The notes under the pieces were generated by a model, which saw only the letters and a program-made list of their open reading frames with translations, was not told where the DNA came from and did no database searches. A stretch of 11,420 nucleotides of DNA from CAZUXY01 sp964624235. GTDB lineage: Bacteria > Spirochaetota > UBA4802 > UBA5368. Numbering within the stretch: position 1 is the stretch's first letter; each line of letters opens with the position of its first letter. The stretch spans positions 1 to 11,420 of the forward strand of contig CAZUXY010000091.1 of assembly GCA_964624235.1 (NCBI GenBank), in the 5' to 3' direction. Of the stretch, positions 4,571 to 11,420 are shown piece by piece. The translations under genes were made by a program, and so were the position numbers.

Positions 4571-4795
4571 ATGAAAAAAAACAGGTCGCTCGACGAAGAA
4601 AAAATCGTATACGGTGTGGGCAAGGTGAGTCCCAAGGGGCAGATCGTCATCCCGGTCGATCTGAGGAACGAACTGGGCATAAAGACCGGGGACCAGCTGG
4701 TGATAACCAAAAGCCGCGACGGGGAGAACATAGTGCTCATGAAGATGCAGGTGCTCAACAGTCTGCTGCGGGGAAGCCGGTACGAGATCGAATAG
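4571..4795 (+). CDS. AbrB/MazE/SpoVT-type DNA-binding protein
   Basis: 74 residues. The core VSPKGQIVIPVDLRNELGIK (residues 19-38), continued by TGDQLVI, is the classic swapped-hairpin AbrB/SpoVT motif (G-Q-V-x-I-P-x-x-x-R-x-x-L-G-I-x-x-G-D), used by dimers to bind DNA. A short charged N-terminal extension and a C-terminal segment (MKMQVLNSLLRGSRYEIE) follow. No toxin partner (PIN or MazF) is found downstream, so this looks like a stand-alone transition-state-type regulator rather than an antitoxin. A GGGGTGGAG stretch precedes ATG at short spacing. It is divergent from the DUF6125 gene, whose promoter region it shares; autoregulation and control of that gene are likely but inferred. Confidence 0.85.
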   Translation: MKKNRSLDEEKIVYGVGKVSPKGQIVIPVDLRNELGIKTGDQLVITKSRDGENIVLMKMQVLNSLLRGSRYEIE

Positions 4796-4972
4796 ACGTC
4801 GTCCTGATGATCGGCCGCGACAGCGGACTCTGCACATGCCATTACATCAGCCGGTTTTCTGCAGACGCGAGTTCCCTGAACTCCCTTCACTACTATTGCT
4901 GGAATATACCGCCGTGTTGTTTTGATCGGGATGTTGAAGTATCAATAATGTTATGGAAGATTGAGATAACGA

Positions 4973-5002
4973 GAAAAAGTATCAATTATTTTTCACTTTT
5001 TC
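4973..5002. terminator. Possible weak terminator hairpin in the 4796-5246 gap
   Basis: GAAAAAGT (4973-4980) pairs perfectly with ACTTTTTC (4995-5002) over a 14-nt loop that itself contains a T5 run. AGTATCAAT also occurs twice, at about 4938 and 4979. It could end the AbrB transcript, though the stem is A/T-rich and about 180 nt from the stop codon. The rest of the gap up to 5163 holds nothing I can assign. Confidence 0.3.
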
Positions 5003-5246
5003 AGTCTGCGATCTGAAGAAATAATCTCAGGCTGAAATAGCGCTCCCCCATGCGGCCTGCAGAGCGCACATCGCGCTTTTCTCCTTTCCCCCTGAGAGCC
5101 TGCGGACTTTTTCTTACCCGGCTGCACGAAAATATTGTACGTTATCCGGTTCGAGAGGATATTATGGTAAAACCCCCGTACGTATTCGTGACGCACAGGC
5201 GCGTACTTTTTTATGCCATTACTATAGAAGGGGAAGTGGATTCAAT

Positions 5247-6050
5247 ATGGTATCAGCCGCCGGGCCTGTTCATGGAAAGTGTGGTATACTCCGGGTATTG
5301 TTGCTGTTCGTGATACTCTGCGGCGGATTCACCGGATGCACTACAGAATACTTTACGCCTCTGGGGACCTATGAATTCAGGAACCAGGACCCGAAGGATA
5401 TAATGAAGATCAGGTTCTTCAACTATAATTTCGCCTATAACGATTACGACTTCGGGGAGACCCCTCCCACGCATATTTCAACGTATAATAAAAAAGCCGG
5501 TGCGGAAGACAGGTACTATATTCAACGGCAGATCAATACTAAAAAATATACGTATAAATACAGACTGGAAATAATAGCGCTGGTGTTTTATATTATTTTC
5601 GTCTCGGCGTTTTATCTTATCCTGGGCATCTCAATATTTGATTTCTTTACACATATCTATGAAGGGAAGAAAAAGTATACCGAACCGATCATTATTCTGG
5701 TGCTGGGTGTTTTTTTGATACTCCCGACGTCCCTGTTCGGATATCTCAGCGGTTCGGTGTATTACATCGATAACGCGTCGAATGAGAAGGTGAATGTATA
5801 TATCAACAACAGGTTCTGCGCAGAGATACCGGCGCGGTCATTTATCGAAACCAGGATCTCGGGCAGCGAAAACCTGTTTACGGTGAAAGACGCGCACAAT
5901 AACAGCATTATCGAATCGGTTGATTTTAAAACCGACGGCAGAAACGAAACGTCACTTATGCGGTATTTTTATCACTATGGCGCGTATATTTACACCATTC
6001 GCGCCGATAACACCATAACCTACGGCGCCAAAACCTATATTAAAAGGTAA
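5247..6050 (+). CDS. Predicted lipoprotein with two transmembrane helices, unknown function
   Basis: 267 residues. A hydrophobic signal segment (about 13-29) ends in FTGC, with Cys31 as likely lipidation site. A Tyr/Asn-rich extracytoplasmic stretch follows (about 32-105: YEFRNQDP, FNYNFAYNDYDFGETPP), then two membrane helices (about 108-132 and 144-168) separated by a short charged loop. The C-terminal beta-rich domain contains YIDNASNEKVNVYINNRF, FIETRISGSENLF and a tyrosine-rich end. I recognise no family. The ATG at 5247 has only a loose purine stretch (GGGGAAG) upstream. A 49-codon ORF from ATG 5164, with GAGAGG before it, overlaps this start in another frame and could be a leader or an error trace. 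Composition is A/T-richer than the flanks, suggesting acquisition. Confidence 0.65.
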   Translation: MVSAAGPVHGKCGILRVLLLFVILCGGFTGCTTEYFTPLGTYEFRNQDPKDIMKIRFFNYNFAYNDYDFGETPPTHISTYNKKAGAEDRYYIQRQINTKKYTYKYRLEIIALVFYIIFVSAFYLILGISIFDFFTHIYEGKKKYTEPIIILVLGVFLILPTSLFGYLSGSVYYIDNASNEKVNVYINNRFCAEIPARSFIETRISGSENLFTVKDAHNNSIIESVDFKTDGRNETSLMRYFYHYGAYIYTIRADNTITYGAKTYIKR

Positions 6051-6164
6051 GCATTCATATACACCGTCGACGGCGATACACCGCGCGTACGGGCATCGAT
6101 GAGAATGAATGTGCGCGGCCCGGAGCCGTGGCCATGGTGAACTGAACCGGTAACCACACATCGT

Positions 6165-6899
6165 ATGCAGGTCGATTACGATACACTCGCAACCCAGTAC
6201 GGGAGATATCGAATACCCGATCCCAGGATTGCGCAACGGATACACCGTCATCTCGGGGGCGCCGTATCGGTGTTGAATGTCGGCGCCGGGGTGGGCGCCT
6301 ACGAGCCTGCCGACCGTCCCGTAGTCGCCCTGGAACCTTCCTTTGAAATGATCGCGAAAAGAAGAAGGCCCGGTGCGGCGGTGCAGGGTACCGCGGAACA
6401 CCTGCCGTTCAGGGACGGCACCTTCGACTGCTCCATGGGCTTGCTCACCCTGCACCACTGGTCGGATATCGCTGCGGGACTGCGGGAAATGCGCAGGGTG
6501 ACGAAAAATAAAATAGTGCTGTTCACCTGGACCGGTTATGGCGATGATTTCTGGCTGGAAGAGTACCTGCCCGAAATAAAAGGGATCGATATAAAACTCT
6601 TTCCGGCGATAGACGCGCTGGAACAGGTACTGGGAAACATCTCGGTGGAAATTGTCGAGATACCCCACGACTGCACCGACGGGTTCATGTGCGCCTACTG
6701 GAGAAGGCCCGTGATGTACCTGGACTCCGATGCCCGTAAGGCCATATCGACCTTTGTGCGCATGCCCGGCGTTCCGCGGGGGCTCGAAAAACTCAGGGAG
6801 GACATCGAGAGCGGCGCGTGGCACAAAAAGCACCGCCGCCTGCTTGAAAAAGAAAGTATCGATCTCGGCTACAGGCTGGTGGTAGGGGAAACACCGTGA
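6165..6899 (+). CDS. Class I SAM-dependent methyltransferase (Methyltransf_11 type)
   Basis: 244 residues. The Rossmann-type SAM-binding core is clear. Motif I is VLNVGAGVGAYEP (residues 36-48). The acidic residue after strand two is in VALEPS (Glu57). GTAEHLPF (75-82) is the usual T-A-E/Q-x-L-P-F loop, and DCSMGLLTLHHW (88-99) is the motif with post-core His-His-Trp. RVTKNKIVLFTW follows as the next strand. The C-terminal half (about 125-244) is specific and probably makes the substrate pocket. The closest-looking group is ubiquinone/menaquinone- or small-molecule-type methyltransferases, but the substrate cannot be told. No clear ribosome binding site is visible; ATG 6165 is the first start and precedes the conserved YDTLATQYGRYR helix. 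It may be co-transcribed with the following gene (49-nt gap). Confidence 0.85.
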   Translation: MQVDYDTLATQYGRYRIPDPRIAQRIHRHLGGAVSVLNVGAGVGAYEPADRPVVALEPSFEMIAKRRRPGAAVQGTAEHLPFRDGTFDCSMGLLTLHHWSDIAAGLREMRRVTKNKIVLFTWTGYGDDFWLEEYLPEIKGIDIKLFPAIDALEQVLGNISVEIVEIPHDCTDGFMCAYWRRPVMYLDSDARKAISTFVRMPGVPRGLEKLREDIESGAWHKKHRRLLEKESIDLGYRLVVGETP

Positions 6900-6948
6900 G
6901 TATGGACGCAGCCGTGAAACAGGAAAAAATTATACACGAGGACAGGGT

Positions 6949-7716
6949 ATGAGAAAGAAAGCTTATCTGCCGTTGATTCTTTTAATCGCGTTTTCGCTGT
7001 CGGTCCCCTCATGTAAAAAGGAGGCGCCACCCGTCGATTCCGGAACGAAGTCCGCGGAAGCCGTTAAAGGACCGAATGTAAGAAAGAACGGTTCGATCTC
7101 GGTGCGGGTGCGGAACATTGAGAAATCGAAGGCGAAAATACGGGAATTCGTGGATGATGCCGGCGGCCAGATTCTTGAAGAAAAGACCGCAGTGAATGCG
7201 GACAGCAGCCTGGAGATCCGTTATAAAATCAAGGTGAAGTCAGAGGTTTTCTCCTCCCTCATCGATAAGCTTTCACACCTGGGCGCCGTGCTGGGTATCA
7301 CCGTTCAGGCCGAGGATGTCAGCGACGAGCTGGCGAGCCGGTCTGACAGGATGGATCTGCTGACAACCAGGCTGAATGAGGCGAGGCGTAAGAATGACGC
7401 CGCGCTGATCGACAGGCTTCAGGCGAAACTGAACGATGCGCAGAGGGAAAGGGCCGGTGTGAAAACATCGATCCTCTACAGCTATATATTCGTCACACTG
7501 ATGGAAACGACGAAGATAGGGCACGCTTTTTCGCTGGGCGTGCGTTACGGGCTCGAGGGCTTCGTATGGATGATAAAAGCATTGCTGGTTCTGCTGTTGT
7601 CGTGTATTCCCCTTTTGTGTGCGTACCTGATAGCGAAACTGGTGACGGCCCTGTTCAAATACCGGTGGTCCAGGCTGGTCGCTAAAGTAGAAAAAATCGG
7701 GGGCAGGAAAGAATAA
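6949..7716 (+). CDS. DUF4349-type lipoprotein with C-terminal membrane helix
   Basis: 255 residues with GAGGACAGGG upstream of ATG. The signal peptide ends SVPSC (Cys22 lipidated), and a short polar linker follows. The extracytoplasmic domain (about 45-180) shows the DUF4349 pattern: NGSISVRVRNIEKSKAKIRE, DDAGGQILEE, the strand LEIRYKIKVKSEVFSSLIDK, LGAVLGITVQAEDVSDE, and a coiled-coil helix LTTRLNEARRKNDAALIDRL. The strand YIFVTLMET follows, and a membrane helix lies at about 205-235 ahead of a basic cytoplasmic tail. Family members are membrane-anchored envelope proteins of unknown precise role. The coiled coil and LGAV loop are typical. The protein is thus anchored at both ends. Confidence 0.85.
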   Translation: MRKKAYLPLILLIAFSLSVPSCKKEAPPVDSGTKSAEAVKGPNVRKNGSISVRVRNIEKSKAKIREFVDDAGGQILEEKTAVNADSSLEIRYKIKVKSEVFSSLIDKLSHLGAVLGITVQAEDVSDELASRSDRMDLLTTRLNEARRKNDAALIDRLQAKLNDAQRERAGVKTSILYSYIFVTLMETTKIGHAFSLGVRYGLEGFVWMIKALLVLLLSCIPLLCAYLIAKLVTALFKYRWSRLVAKVEKIGGRKE

Positions 7717-7799
7717 ACGGCGATTGAGGCCGGGGGAAAGCGCCGCCGCCGGACGAAAACGTGGTGATATTTTACTGTTGAATTTAACGTAAGCTCCAG

Positions 7800-8852
7800 A
7801 TGAAACATGATCCGTTGAAGATCGGTATTTTGCCTGTTGTTTCGGCGGTTATATCCGCCGCATTATTCGGTGTCGCCACACCGGCAAGCAAAATATTATT
7901 GAATATTACGGATCCTTTTTCCCTTGCGGGTTTGCTGTATCTCGGCGCTTCGGTCGGATTGTTTCCTGTTATACTGGCAAGAAAAGAGTTCTCATGTGTG
8001 CCCAGGTTGAATCAGAAAAACGCGGGACGTCTTTTGGGAGCGATCGTATTGGGCGGCGTCATCAGCCCTATCTTATTGTTGTTTGGACTCAAGTTCGCGT
8101 CGGCTTCTTCTGTTTCGTTATGGCTGAATTTAGAACTTGTCGCAACTTCTGTTTTGGGTTTTCTGTTTTTCAATGATTATTTGGGAAAGAAAGGATTGGC
8201 CGGTGTAATTATTGCCCTGGCATCCGGGGTAATGTTAACAATAAACGAGGGTACGCCCGGTGTTCTTTCCGTCATTCTGGTATCATCGGCATGTATATGC
8301 TGGGGCCTGGACAATCATTTTACCGCGTTGATCGATGGAATATCCGCTATGCAGAGCACGTTTTATAAGGGGGTCTTCGCGGGATCAATAAACTTTTGCA
8401 TTGGTGTGGTAATCCATGACCGGACTCTTCAGTTCACATCGATCATTTTCGCGTTATTGCTGGGCGGTATGTCATATGGAGTAAGTATTGTTCTTTATAT
8501 AATTTCCGCGCAGAAAATGGGGGCTACGAGGAGCCAGGTGATTTTTTCGAGCGCGCCGTTTTTCGGGGTCTTTTTTGCGGTACTATTTCTGGGCGAATCG
8601 ATTACGGTATTGCAGCTGGTTTCATTTACACTATTGCCGGTTTCTATCGGTTTGCTGGCTTTTGAGCGGCACGAACACTATCATGAACATCATGAACTGG
8701 AACATACCCATTTTCATAAGCATGATGACCTGCATCATGACCATTTTCATGATAATGAGATTTCGTATCACGAGCACCTGCATCTGCACGAAAAGGGTTT
8801 TCATTCACATCCGCATTGGCCGGATATCCATCACAGGCATGTGCATAAGTAG
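7800..8852 (+). CDS. EamA/DMT-family permease with histidine-rich C-terminal tail
   Basis: 350 residues with about ten membrane helices in two EamA-like halves (roughly residues 10-145 and 155-285). Each half shows small-residue helices such as AALFGVATPASKILLN and SSACICWGLDNHF. These are drug/metabolite-type inner-membrane transporters. Residues 289-350 form an unusual tail in which 24 of 62 residues are histidine, mixed with Asp and Glu, and the membrane-domain helices stop just before it. Such tails bind divalent metals (Zn, Ni, Co), so a metal-related export or sensing role is plausible but inferred. No Shine-Dalgarno sequence is evident before the ATG. A/T-rich codon use, unlike the genes before it, hints at transfer. 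It is followed after 23 nt by the TPR-like gene. Confidence 0.85.
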   Translation: MKHDPLKIGILPVVSAVISAALFGVATPASKILLNITDPFSLAGLLYLGASVGLFPVILARKEFSCVPRLNQKNAGRLLGAIVLGGVISPILLLFGLKFASASSVSLWLNLELVATSVLGFLFFNDYLGKKGLAGVIIALASGVMLTINEGTPGVLSVILVSSACICWGLDNHFTALIDGISAMQSTFYKGVFAGSINFCIGVVIHDRTLQFTSIIFALLLGGMSYGVSIVLYIISAQKMGATRSQVIFSSAPFFGVFFAVLFLGESITVLQLVSFTLLPVSIGLLAFERHEHYHEHHELEHTHFHKHDDLHHDHFHDNEISYHEHLHLHEKGFHSHPHWPDIHHRHVHK

Positions 8853-8875
8853 AATGTCATATCAACGGAGTACGC

Positions 8876-9489
8876 ATGTTTTCCAACAGAACAAGAATAA
8901 TTCTCCCGGTAATCCATCTTTTACTTTTTGCTTACTTCATGTATGCAGGTAATACATACCTCTCCCTGCTGATGATCCTTGGAATATTTTTCAGGTATAC
9001 GGTTACTTTAGATACAATGCCATCTGGCGTGCCTTCAGATATTTCAGCACACAGAATTTCTCGCAGGTAAAAAAACTGATCGACGGTGTAAAATATCCCG
9101 GCATGCTTGCGGACGGTCAGAAAGGGTTTTATTATATGCTGAAAGCCGCGGTTAACCTGTACCATGATAAAAAATACGACGAGGTGGAGAACGATCTTGA
9201 CAAAGCGCTGAAAACCGGCGTCAGGACGGAAAACAATATCAGTATAATCCATATTATGCATGCCCGGCTGTATACACGGTTGAAGCAATACGCAAAGGCC
9301 GGGGAATCATTACAAAAAGCGAAGGATATTCCCCATAAAAGGATGCTGGATAATGACATGGAAAACCTGGGAAAGGAAATCATTGAACTGGAAAACAAAA
9401 AACGACAAGCACGGAGTAAGGCGCCGTATAACCGAATCCTTGCGGACTTCGCCCGGACAGGCCGTCGCGGGTGTATGCGTCGTTTTTGA
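8876..9489 (+). pseudogene. Two-helix membrane protein with TPR-like C-terminal part, split by a single-base frameshift
   Basis: The N-terminal frame starts at ATG 8876 with GGAG upstream and codes two hydrophobic helices (PVIHLLLFAYFMYAG and TYLSLLMILGIFF). It then goes off track after the T5 run at 8987-8991. Adding one T there joins it to the other frame, giving GIFFQVYGYFRYNAIWRAFR. It then reads through without stop into VKKLIDGVKYPGMLADGQKG and TPR-like helices (YYMLKAAVNLYHDKKYDEVE, HARLYTRLKQYAKAGESLQK) to the stop at 9487-9489. The whole would be about 205 residues. This is either a real inactivating mutation, a sequencing error, or slippage. TPR assignment rests on the helix pattern only. 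It probably shares a transcript with the GH25 gene 12 nt downstream. Confidence 0.7.
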
Positions 9490-9501
9490 TGTATTAATCC
9501 C

Positions 9502-10281
9502 ATGCCGGCAAAAAGACAAATGACGGCCCTGAAGCAGCGTACGGTATTAATACTTATCATTATCACCGCACTGTTGACGGCCATTGCCGCAGCGTTGTTT
9601 TATTACGGATGGTTACGGTTCAATTATGTGAGTTTTGACGAGTTCCCTGTCCAGGGTCTGGACGTCTCCCATCACCAGGGGAAGATTGATTGGGAGAAGG
9701 TTAAAAATACCGGGTTTAAATTCGTGTTTATCAAGGCGACTGAAGGCGGAAGTTTTGTCGATCCCCGTTTTCGGTATAACCGGGAAAACGCCGGGAAAAA
9801 CGGTTTAATCGTGGGCGCGTACCATTACTTCACCTTCAGAAAGACCGGTGCGGAACAGGCGAAAAATTTTATCGCGACTGTACCGTACGATAATACGTCG
9901 CTACCGCCGGTGGTGGACCTGGAGTTCATGGGCAACAGCGGCAACAGGTTGACCAGACAGGCATTACACAGGGAATTATCCGATTTCATCGGGATTGTAG
10001 AAAAAAAGTACCGTAAAAGGCCGGTGCTGTATTCAACCTATGAGTTTTATGACTATTATCTGGCCGGCGCGTTCAAAGATCATCCCCTCTGGATCAGGGA
10101 CATTTTCAAAAGACCAGGGTTAATCGATAAAAGAAACTGGACCTTCTGGCAGTATGCAAACCGTGCCAGGGTCGACGGCATTCCAAACTATGTCGATCTG
10201 AATGTTTTTAACGGCAATGAAGAAAAATTTACAGTGTTTCCGGGCAACCGGGATTGGCGGGCCAGAGTACAGGGTCATTGA
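9502..10281 (+). CDS. Membrane-anchored glycoside hydrolase family 25 muramidase
   Basis: 259 residues. A basic N-terminus and one membrane helix (about 14-38) place the enzyme on the periplasmic or outer face of the inner membrane, uncleaved. The GH25 fold follows: GLDVSHHQGKIDW (52-64, Asp54), FVFIKATEGGSFVDPRF (74-90), GAYHYF (105-110), and the catalytic pair region PPVVDLEFMG (Asp139, Glu141). RPVLYSTYEFYDYY, LWIRD, NWTFWQYA (212-219) and the final strand VDLNVF complete it. GH25 enzymes cleave beta-1,4 links between N-acetylmuramic acid and N-acetylglucosamine. All expected acidic residues are present, so activity is likely. Full length for the family. There is no phage holin or tail gene nearby, so a cell-wall remodelling role is more likely than lysis. 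The ATG has no clear Shine-Dalgarno sequence. Confidence 0.92.
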   Translation: MPAKRQMTALKQRTVLILIIITALLTAIAAALFYYGWLRFNYVSFDEFPVQGLDVSHHQGKIDWEKVKNTGFKFVFIKATEGGSFVDPRFRYNRENAGKNGLIVGAYHYFTFRKTGAEQAKNFIATVPYDNTSLPPVVDLEFMGNSGNRLTRQALHRELSDFIGIVEKKYRKRPVLYSTYEFYDYYLAGAFKDHPLWIRDIFKRPGLIDKRNWTFWQYANRARVDGIPNYVDLNVFNGNEEKFTVFPGNRDWRARVQGH

Positions 10282-10319
10282 AGTTGAGACAATGCGTACA
10301 ATGCGGCAGGAGATCTGTA

Positions 10320-10685
10320 ATGGAAATTTCCGATAATTTCGTAAAAGAGGTGACGGCTCATTTTCGCTATTTGACCGATGAATTAGGGTATCCGGAGCCG
10401 GTGCTGTCGCGCGATGCGTATTCCGACATGTTCACCTATGAGAACCTGCCGGTCAGCAGAACGGTAAAAATTCACAACGCGTACCATCCGGTGGACTACG
10501 GGTTTGAGTTCAACGTGTACAACCTGGAACTGGGAAAGGAGACTTCAGGCGACCATCTGAAAAACCATAAAATGCTGCGTTTTGTGCTGAAAGAAGACCA
10601 GGACCCAGGGCAGTCGTATATCAGGGGTGTCGCCGAGGAGATATACCGCAATTACGCCGGTGTGCTGAAAGGGGAATGCTGGTAA
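10320..10685 (+). CDS. Hypothetical protein, 121 residues, following the muramidase
   Basis: The start at 10320 is chosen because CAGGAGAT lies seven bases upstream. The longer frame from 10254 would overlap the muramidase end and gives an unlikely basic Cys-rich extension. The protein begins MEISDNFVKEVTAHFRYLTD, then has YPEPVLSRDAYSDMFTYEN, a beta-rich middle (VKIHNAYHPVDYGFEFNVYN) and a C-terminal helix VAEEIYRNYAGVLKGECW. It is soluble, acidic and without a signal peptide. I do not recognise the family. The 38-nt gap after the muramidase suggests one transcript. An immunity-like partner role is possible only as a guess. Confidence 0.6.
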   Translation: MEISDNFVKEVTAHFRYLTDELGYPEPVLSRDAYSDMFTYENLPVSRTVKIHNAYHPVDYGFEFNVYNLELGKETSGDHLKNHKMLRFVLKEDQDPGQSYIRGVAEEIYRNYAGVLKGECW

Positions 10686-10790
10686 AAAACCCGAAGAACA
10701 CTCCGGGGACCGCCGGCGTAATCGATAGACAGCCGTATTAATCAGCGTGCAAGGTCCGGGGGGGTGAGTATAATCCGTGAGGAACATGCC

Positions 10791-11180
10791 ATGAAGACAT
10801 TCACCGAAAAAATCACCGCGTCATTGTGTCTCTTGCTTGTCGCCCTGGCGGCGGTGTTCGCCGGCTGCGGCACCTTCGATATTACGGACAGTACCTGCCC
10901 GGATATTTCCGGTACGGTCTGGGGAGGCGTCGATTCCGACGGCGATTATTACGAATACTGGTTTATGAAAAACGGACCGCTGCACTACCAGTCGCCCACC
11001 GGGTTCTGGAAGAACGGCGCCTGGAAACAGAAGGGTTGCCGTATCTATATGGAAATCAATAATCGGTACACCGAACGCAAAGGAACCATACGCGACAAAA
11101 CCATGGAGGGCGAAGCCTGGAATGTTAAAAAGCACGAATGGACCTGGCGCGCCGAATATCTGCGGACGGTGCAGCGGTAA
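10791..11180 (+). CDS. Small predicted lipoprotein with beta-rich domain
   Basis: 129 residues from ATG 10791, with GAGGAA seven bases upstream. An in-frame ATG at 10764 would add nine residues before the signal peptide and lacks a better site. The signal sequence ends AVFAGC, with lipidated Cys near residue 26. The mature part is Trp, Tyr and Gly rich, with alternating strands: SGTVWGGVDSDGDYYEYWF, LHYQSPTGFWKNGAWKQKG, CRIYMEINNRY, GTIRDKTMEGEAWN and WTWRAEY. That looks like a small beta barrel or lipocalin-like sheet. The family is not recognised. It is separated from the previous gene by 105 nt, so it may have its own promoter. Confidence 0.65.
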   Translation: MKTFTEKITASLCLLLVALAAVFAGCGTFDITDSTCPDISGTVWGGVDSDGDYYEYWFMKNGPLHYQSPTGFWKNGAWKQKGCRIYMEINNRYTERKGTIRDKTMEGEAWNVKKHEWTWRAEYLRTVQR

Positions 11181-11197
11181 AAAAACAACGGCGGTAA

Positions 11198-11211
11198 TGG
11201 CCGTACGGCCA
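11198..11211. terminator. 14-bp perfect palindrome between convergent genes
   Basis: TGGCCGTACGGCCA is self-complementary and lies 17 nt after the lipoprotein stop and 3 nt from the end of the convergent gene. Its position suits a shared transcript end. There is no T run on either side, so factor-independent termination would be weak. Confidence 0.4.
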
Positions 11212-11213
11212 CG

Positions 11214-11420
11214 TCATTCACCGGACTGGATCTTCCGCGACAGGTAATAAAAAGTCCCCATATGCCACAGGATGAGCGCGAGCACCATGACCTGTTTAGA
11301 GACGGGAAAGGGCTGCGTTGAAAACACGATTTCCCCGCTGCCCTGTTCCTTGACGGGTGCCGGTGTGTCCCTCAGGCCGAACTGGAGGCCTATCGTCACG
11401 GCGTTCCGTTTTCCATTGAC
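11214..11420 (-). CDS. C-terminal part of an unknown protein with a terminal membrane helix (truncated by window edge)
   Basis: The frame is open from the right edge to TGA at 11214-11216, giving 68 visible residues. They read VNGKRNAVTIGLQFGLRDTP, a polar linker with KEQGSGEIVFSTQPFPVSKQ, and a single membrane helix VMVLALILWHMGTFYYL followed by the short basic tail SRKIQSGE. A GTG at 11399 could start a 61-residue protein. However, it has no ribosome binding site in view and the frame continues upstream, so a longer gene is likelier. The family is not recognised. Confidence 0.5.
   Translation of the reverse strand, partial: VNGKRNAVTIGLQFGLRDTPAPVKEQGSGEIVFSTQPFPVSKQVMVLALILWHMGTFYYLSRKIQSGE

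Noticed and set aside
4571..4795. Antitoxin of a MazEF or VapBC pair
   Set aside because: No toxin ORF follows within the next several hundred bases; the downstream 4807-5016 frame is not toxin-like.
5952..6833. 293-codon minus-strand ORF
   Set aside because: It lies antisense to the methyltransferase, whose SAM motifs are clear; the peptide looks like reverse-frame composition.
9132..9584. 150-codon minus-strand ORF with hydrophobic segments
   Set aside because: It is antisense to the TPR-like region and the muramidase start and has no ribosome binding site.
9502..10281. Prophage endolysin cassette
   Set aside because: The GH25 protein has an N-terminal membrane anchor, and no holin, tail or packaging genes are adjacent.

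Overview
The window looks like about 11.4 kb of accessory or loosely packed chromosome from an uncultivated Gram-negative-type bacterium. The supporting signs are three predicted lipoproteins with signal peptides and lipobox cysteines, strong AGGAG ribosome binding sites, a base composition near 50% GC, and long repeat-filled gaps. I cannot fix the lineage. The mix (GapN-type aldehyde dehydrogenase, DUF6125, DUF4349, palindromic CTTTGCG repeats) would fit Spirochaetota, Desulfobacterota or similar phyla, but this is an impression, not a result.

Left part (1-2.5 kb): the 3' end of a GapN-like aldehyde dehydrogenase is followed by about 470 bp of non-coding DNA. That gap holds an inverted CTTTGCG-type repeat and 2.4 copies of a 59-bp palindromic tandem repeat. 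Next, on the minus strand, come two distantly paralogous proteins of unknown function (884-1612 and 1717-2385). Each has a short MAK-type N-terminal domain and a fibronectin III-like C-terminal half. Both have the same AGGAG-7 nt-ATG start, and a strong terminator hairpin lies between them. Two tiny ORFs with excellent ribosome binding sites precede the pair, and one 25-codon candidate follows it.

Middle (2.5-5.2 kb): a gene-poor region. It contains an A/T-tract hairpin, then eight helically phased 11-bp direct repeats (CATGAAA plus four variable bases). After these comes a promoter-like TATAAT whose predicted start falls on the first base of a compact structured-RNA candidate (2817-2946). 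A small unknown protein, an ORF fragment, and a divergent pair complete the region: a DUF6125/ATC-hydrolase-like protein and an AbrB-type regulator. The RNA plus phased repeats are the best candidate for an undescribed element. A HEARO/omega-RNA-like identity (the RNA class of IscB/IsrB nucleases), without a nuclease gene nearby, is a hypothesis only.

Right part (5.2-11.4 kb): a plus-strand run of mostly envelope-associated genes. In order these are a lipoprotein with two membrane helices, a class I methyltransferase, a DUF4349 lipoprotein, and an EamA-family permease with a remarkable 62-residue histidine-rich tail. They are followed by a two-helix TPR-like protein broken by a single-base frameshift in a T run, a membrane-anchored GH25 muramidase, an unknown 121-residue protein and a small lipoprotein. 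A convergent partial gene enters from the right edge. Spacing suggests that the TPR-like gene, GH25 gene and 121-residue gene are co-transcribed. Otherwise the genes are separate units sharing an envelope theme, not a recognisable pathway.
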